The position numbers were made by a program, and so were the translations under genes. The notes beneath the pieces were generated by a model. That model was not told the DNA's origin, did no database searches, and saw only the letters and a list, made by a program, of their open reading frames with translations. Of a stretch of DNA of 5,001 nucleotides, positions 3,434 through 5,001 are shown piece after piece; position 1 is the first letter of the stretch; every line of letters starts with the position of its first letter. Origin of the DNA: an uncultured Spirochaetaceae bacterium (GTDB lineage Bacteria > Spirochaetota > Spirochaetia > Treponematales > Treponemataceae); the NCBI GenBank assembly GCA_902773215.1, contig CACYDQ010000044.1, forward strand, positions 1 to 5,001. Direction: 5' to 3'.

Positions 3434-5001
3434 ATGAAAAGAGAAGACATCAACAAGGTGCTTATCATCGGGTCGGGACCCATCGTCATCGGGCAGGCAT
3501 GCGAGTTCGACTATTCGGGGACGCAGGCGTGCAAGGCCCTTCGCGAGCAGGGCTACAAAATCGTGCTGGTCAACTCCAACCCGGCGACGATCATGACCGA
3601 CCCGGTCATGGCCGACGCGACATACATCGAGCCGCTGAACGTGGAGCGGCTTTCCCAGATAATCGAGAAAGAGCGGCCCGATGCCCTGCTCCCCAACCTG
3701 GGCGGGCAGACCGGCCTGAACATGGCGATGGAGCTGAACAAGGCGGGCGTGCTGGACAAGTACGGGGTCAAGGTCATCGGCGTGAACCTGGATGCGATCG
3801 AGCGGGGCGAGGACCGCGAGGTCTTCAAGGAGACGATGAAGGGCCTCGGAATCGACACGCCCCGGAGCGGCATCTGCCACTCGGTCGAGGGCGCGGAGAA
3901 GATTGCCGAGGAAATCGGCTTCCCCCTCGTCGTCCGCCCCGCCTACACGATGGGAGGCCAGGGCGGCGGTTTCTGCTACAACGTGGAGGAGCTCCGCACG
4001 ATCGTCGCCAACGGGCTTGACCTGTCGATGACCCGCCAGTGCCTCATCGAGGAGAGCATCCTGGGCTGGGAGGAGCTTGAGGTGGAGGTTGTCCGCGACG
4101 CGAAGAACCAGATGATAGCGATCTGCTTCATCGAGAACATCGATGCGGTCGGCGTGCATACGGGAGACTCCTTCTGCTCCGCCCCCTTCCTGACGATAGA
4201 CAAGGCGCTTGAGGACAAGCTCAGGACGATGGCATTCAAGATTGTCGAGTCCATCGGGGTCATCGGCGGCACGAACGTCCAGTTCGCCCACAACCCCAAG
4301 ACGGGCCGCGTCGTCATCATCGAGATTAACCCCCGCACGAGCCGCTCTTCCGCGCTCGCCTCCAAGGCGACGGGCTTCCCCATCGCTCTGATTTCCGCCA
4401 AGCTCGCCTCCGGCATGACGCTCGACGAGATCCCCTACTGGCGCGACGGCACGCTCGACAAATACACCCCGGGCGGGGCTCCCGACGGGGACTACGTCGT
4501 GCTCAAGTTCGCCCGCTGGGCATTCGAGAAATTCCGCGGCGTGGAGGACAGCCTTGGCACGTCGATGAAGGCGGTCGGCGAGGTGATGTCGATCGGCAAG
4601 ACCTTCAAGGAGACCTTCCAGAAGGCGATACGCGGGCTGGAGAACGGGCGGAGCGGCCTGGGCTTTGCGAAGGACTTCAACCGCAAGTCCGCCGATGAGC
4701 TCTGCGAGATGCTCAGGACGGCTTCGAGCGAGCGCTACTTCCAGCTCTACGAGGCTATCCGCAAGGGAGTCCCGCTCGACAAGCTCTATGAGATTACCTA
4801 CGTCAAGCCCTACTTCCTTGAGCAGATGAAGGAGCTGGTGGCCCTGGAAGAGGAGATGCTGCGGAACCCGGGCCGCGTCCCCGCCGACGAGCTTTTGATC
4901 AAGGCGAAGAAGGACGGCTTCTCCGACAAGTACCTGTCCAAAATCCTCAAGGTGAGCGAGAAGGCCATCCGCGACAGGCGGCGCGAGCTCGGCGTGAAGG
5001 A
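3434..5001 (+). CDS. carB: carbamoyl-phosphate synthase large subunit, N-terminal 522 residues (runs off the window)
   Basis: CarB makes carbamoyl phosphate from bicarbonate, ammonia passed from the CarA glutaminase, and two ATP, feeding pyrimidine and arginine synthesis in the cytoplasm. The first ATP-grasp half is complete here: GPIVIGQACEFDYSG (15-29), NSNPATIMTD (47-56), the glycine loop RPAYTMGGQGGG (168-179), GWEE (211-214), HTGDS (242-246), NVQFA (281-285) and EINPRTSRSSALASKATGFP (297-316). Residues matching E. coli R129, R169, E208, E215, N283, Q285, E299, N301 and R303 are all present. The oligomerization domain follows (about 430-522), reaching KAIRDRRRELG at the edge. The family is about 1,070 residues, so half is missing only because the window ends. 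FCSAPFLTI after HTGDS differs from the E. coli sequence (ITVAPAQTL), pointing to another lineage. The ATG follows GGGGGAG at a short 3-base gap. No carA is adjacent upstream. Codons are very GC-rich. Confidence 0.97.
   Translation, partial: MKREDINKVLIIGSGPIVIGQACEFDYSGTQACKALREQGYKIVLVNSNPATIMTDPVMADATYIEPLNVERLSQIIEKERPDALLPNLGGQTGLNMAMELNKAGVLDKYGVKVIGVNLDAIERGEDREVFKETMKGLGIDTPRSGICHSVEGAEKIAEEIGFPLVVRPAYTMGGQGGGFCYNVEELRTIVANGLDLSMTRQCLIEESILGWEELEVEVVRDAKNQMIAICFIENIDAVGVHTGDSFCSAPFLTIDKALEDKLRTMAFKIVESIGVIGGTNVQFAHNPKTGRVVIIEINPRTSRSSALASKATGFPIALISAKLASGMTLDEIPYWRDGTLDKYTPGGAPDGDYVVLKFARWAFEKFRGVEDSLGTSMKAVGEVMSIGKTFKETFQKAIRGLENGRSGLGFAKDFNRKSADELCEMLRTASSERYFQLYEAIRKGVPLDKLYEITYVKPYFLEQMKELVALEEEMLRNPGRVPADELLIKAKKDGFSDKYLSKILKVSEKAIRDRRRELGVK

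Noticed and set aside
3287..4291. Long minus-strand open frame of 334 codons
   Set aside because: It is antisense to carB, whose motifs are unmistakable. High GC at third positions leaves the opposite strand open.

Overview
The window looks like spirochaete chromosomal DNA, most plausibly a host-associated Treponema with fairly high GC. This is inferred from the look of the CarB protein, from Sec-exported small proteins of a type I do not recognise elsewhere, from strong AGGAGG-type ribosome sites, and from a G8 tract in front of an exported-protein gene. The genus is not proven by the sequence.

Layout, left to right. Bases 1-1811 hold three genes for small exported proteins. One (90-518, plus strand) faces two co-directional minus-strand genes (1137-1718, then 669-1100). 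The plus-strand gene and the distal minus-strand gene are paralogues, roughly two-thirds identical over their last ~113 residues by eye. They converge on one shared hairpin terminator at 624-656. The middle protein is unrelated and shows only a weak resemblance to DUF4468.

Bases 1846-2811 (minus strand) carry an Rpn-family PD-(D/E)XK nuclease / 'putative transposase' gene of about 321 codons, interrupted by one in-frame TAG at 2170-2172. The part before the stop holds the nuclease domain. The part after it holds the C-terminal tail and contains a near-ideal internal ribosome site plus ATG (2080-2094). The locus could therefore make the nuclease part and a separate C-terminal protein, which recalls the intragenic small-protein inhibitors described for Rpn nucleases. 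Simple decay of a mobile-type gene is the competing explanation.

Bases 2812-3433 contain no convincing gene but much structure. There is a 15-bp palindrome upstream of the rpn gene, four exactly 23-bp-spaced dyads (2969-3060), an extended -10 promoter (about 3177-3185), two tandem intrinsic terminators each ending in T8 (to 3261 and 3308), and three further hairpins running up to the ribosome site of carB.

Bases 3434-5001 are the first 522 codons of carB, the large subunit of carbamoyl-phosphate synthase, running off the end of the window. No carA lies upstream. The leader suggests that carB is controlled by premature termination, or that a short independent RNA is made just upstream of it.
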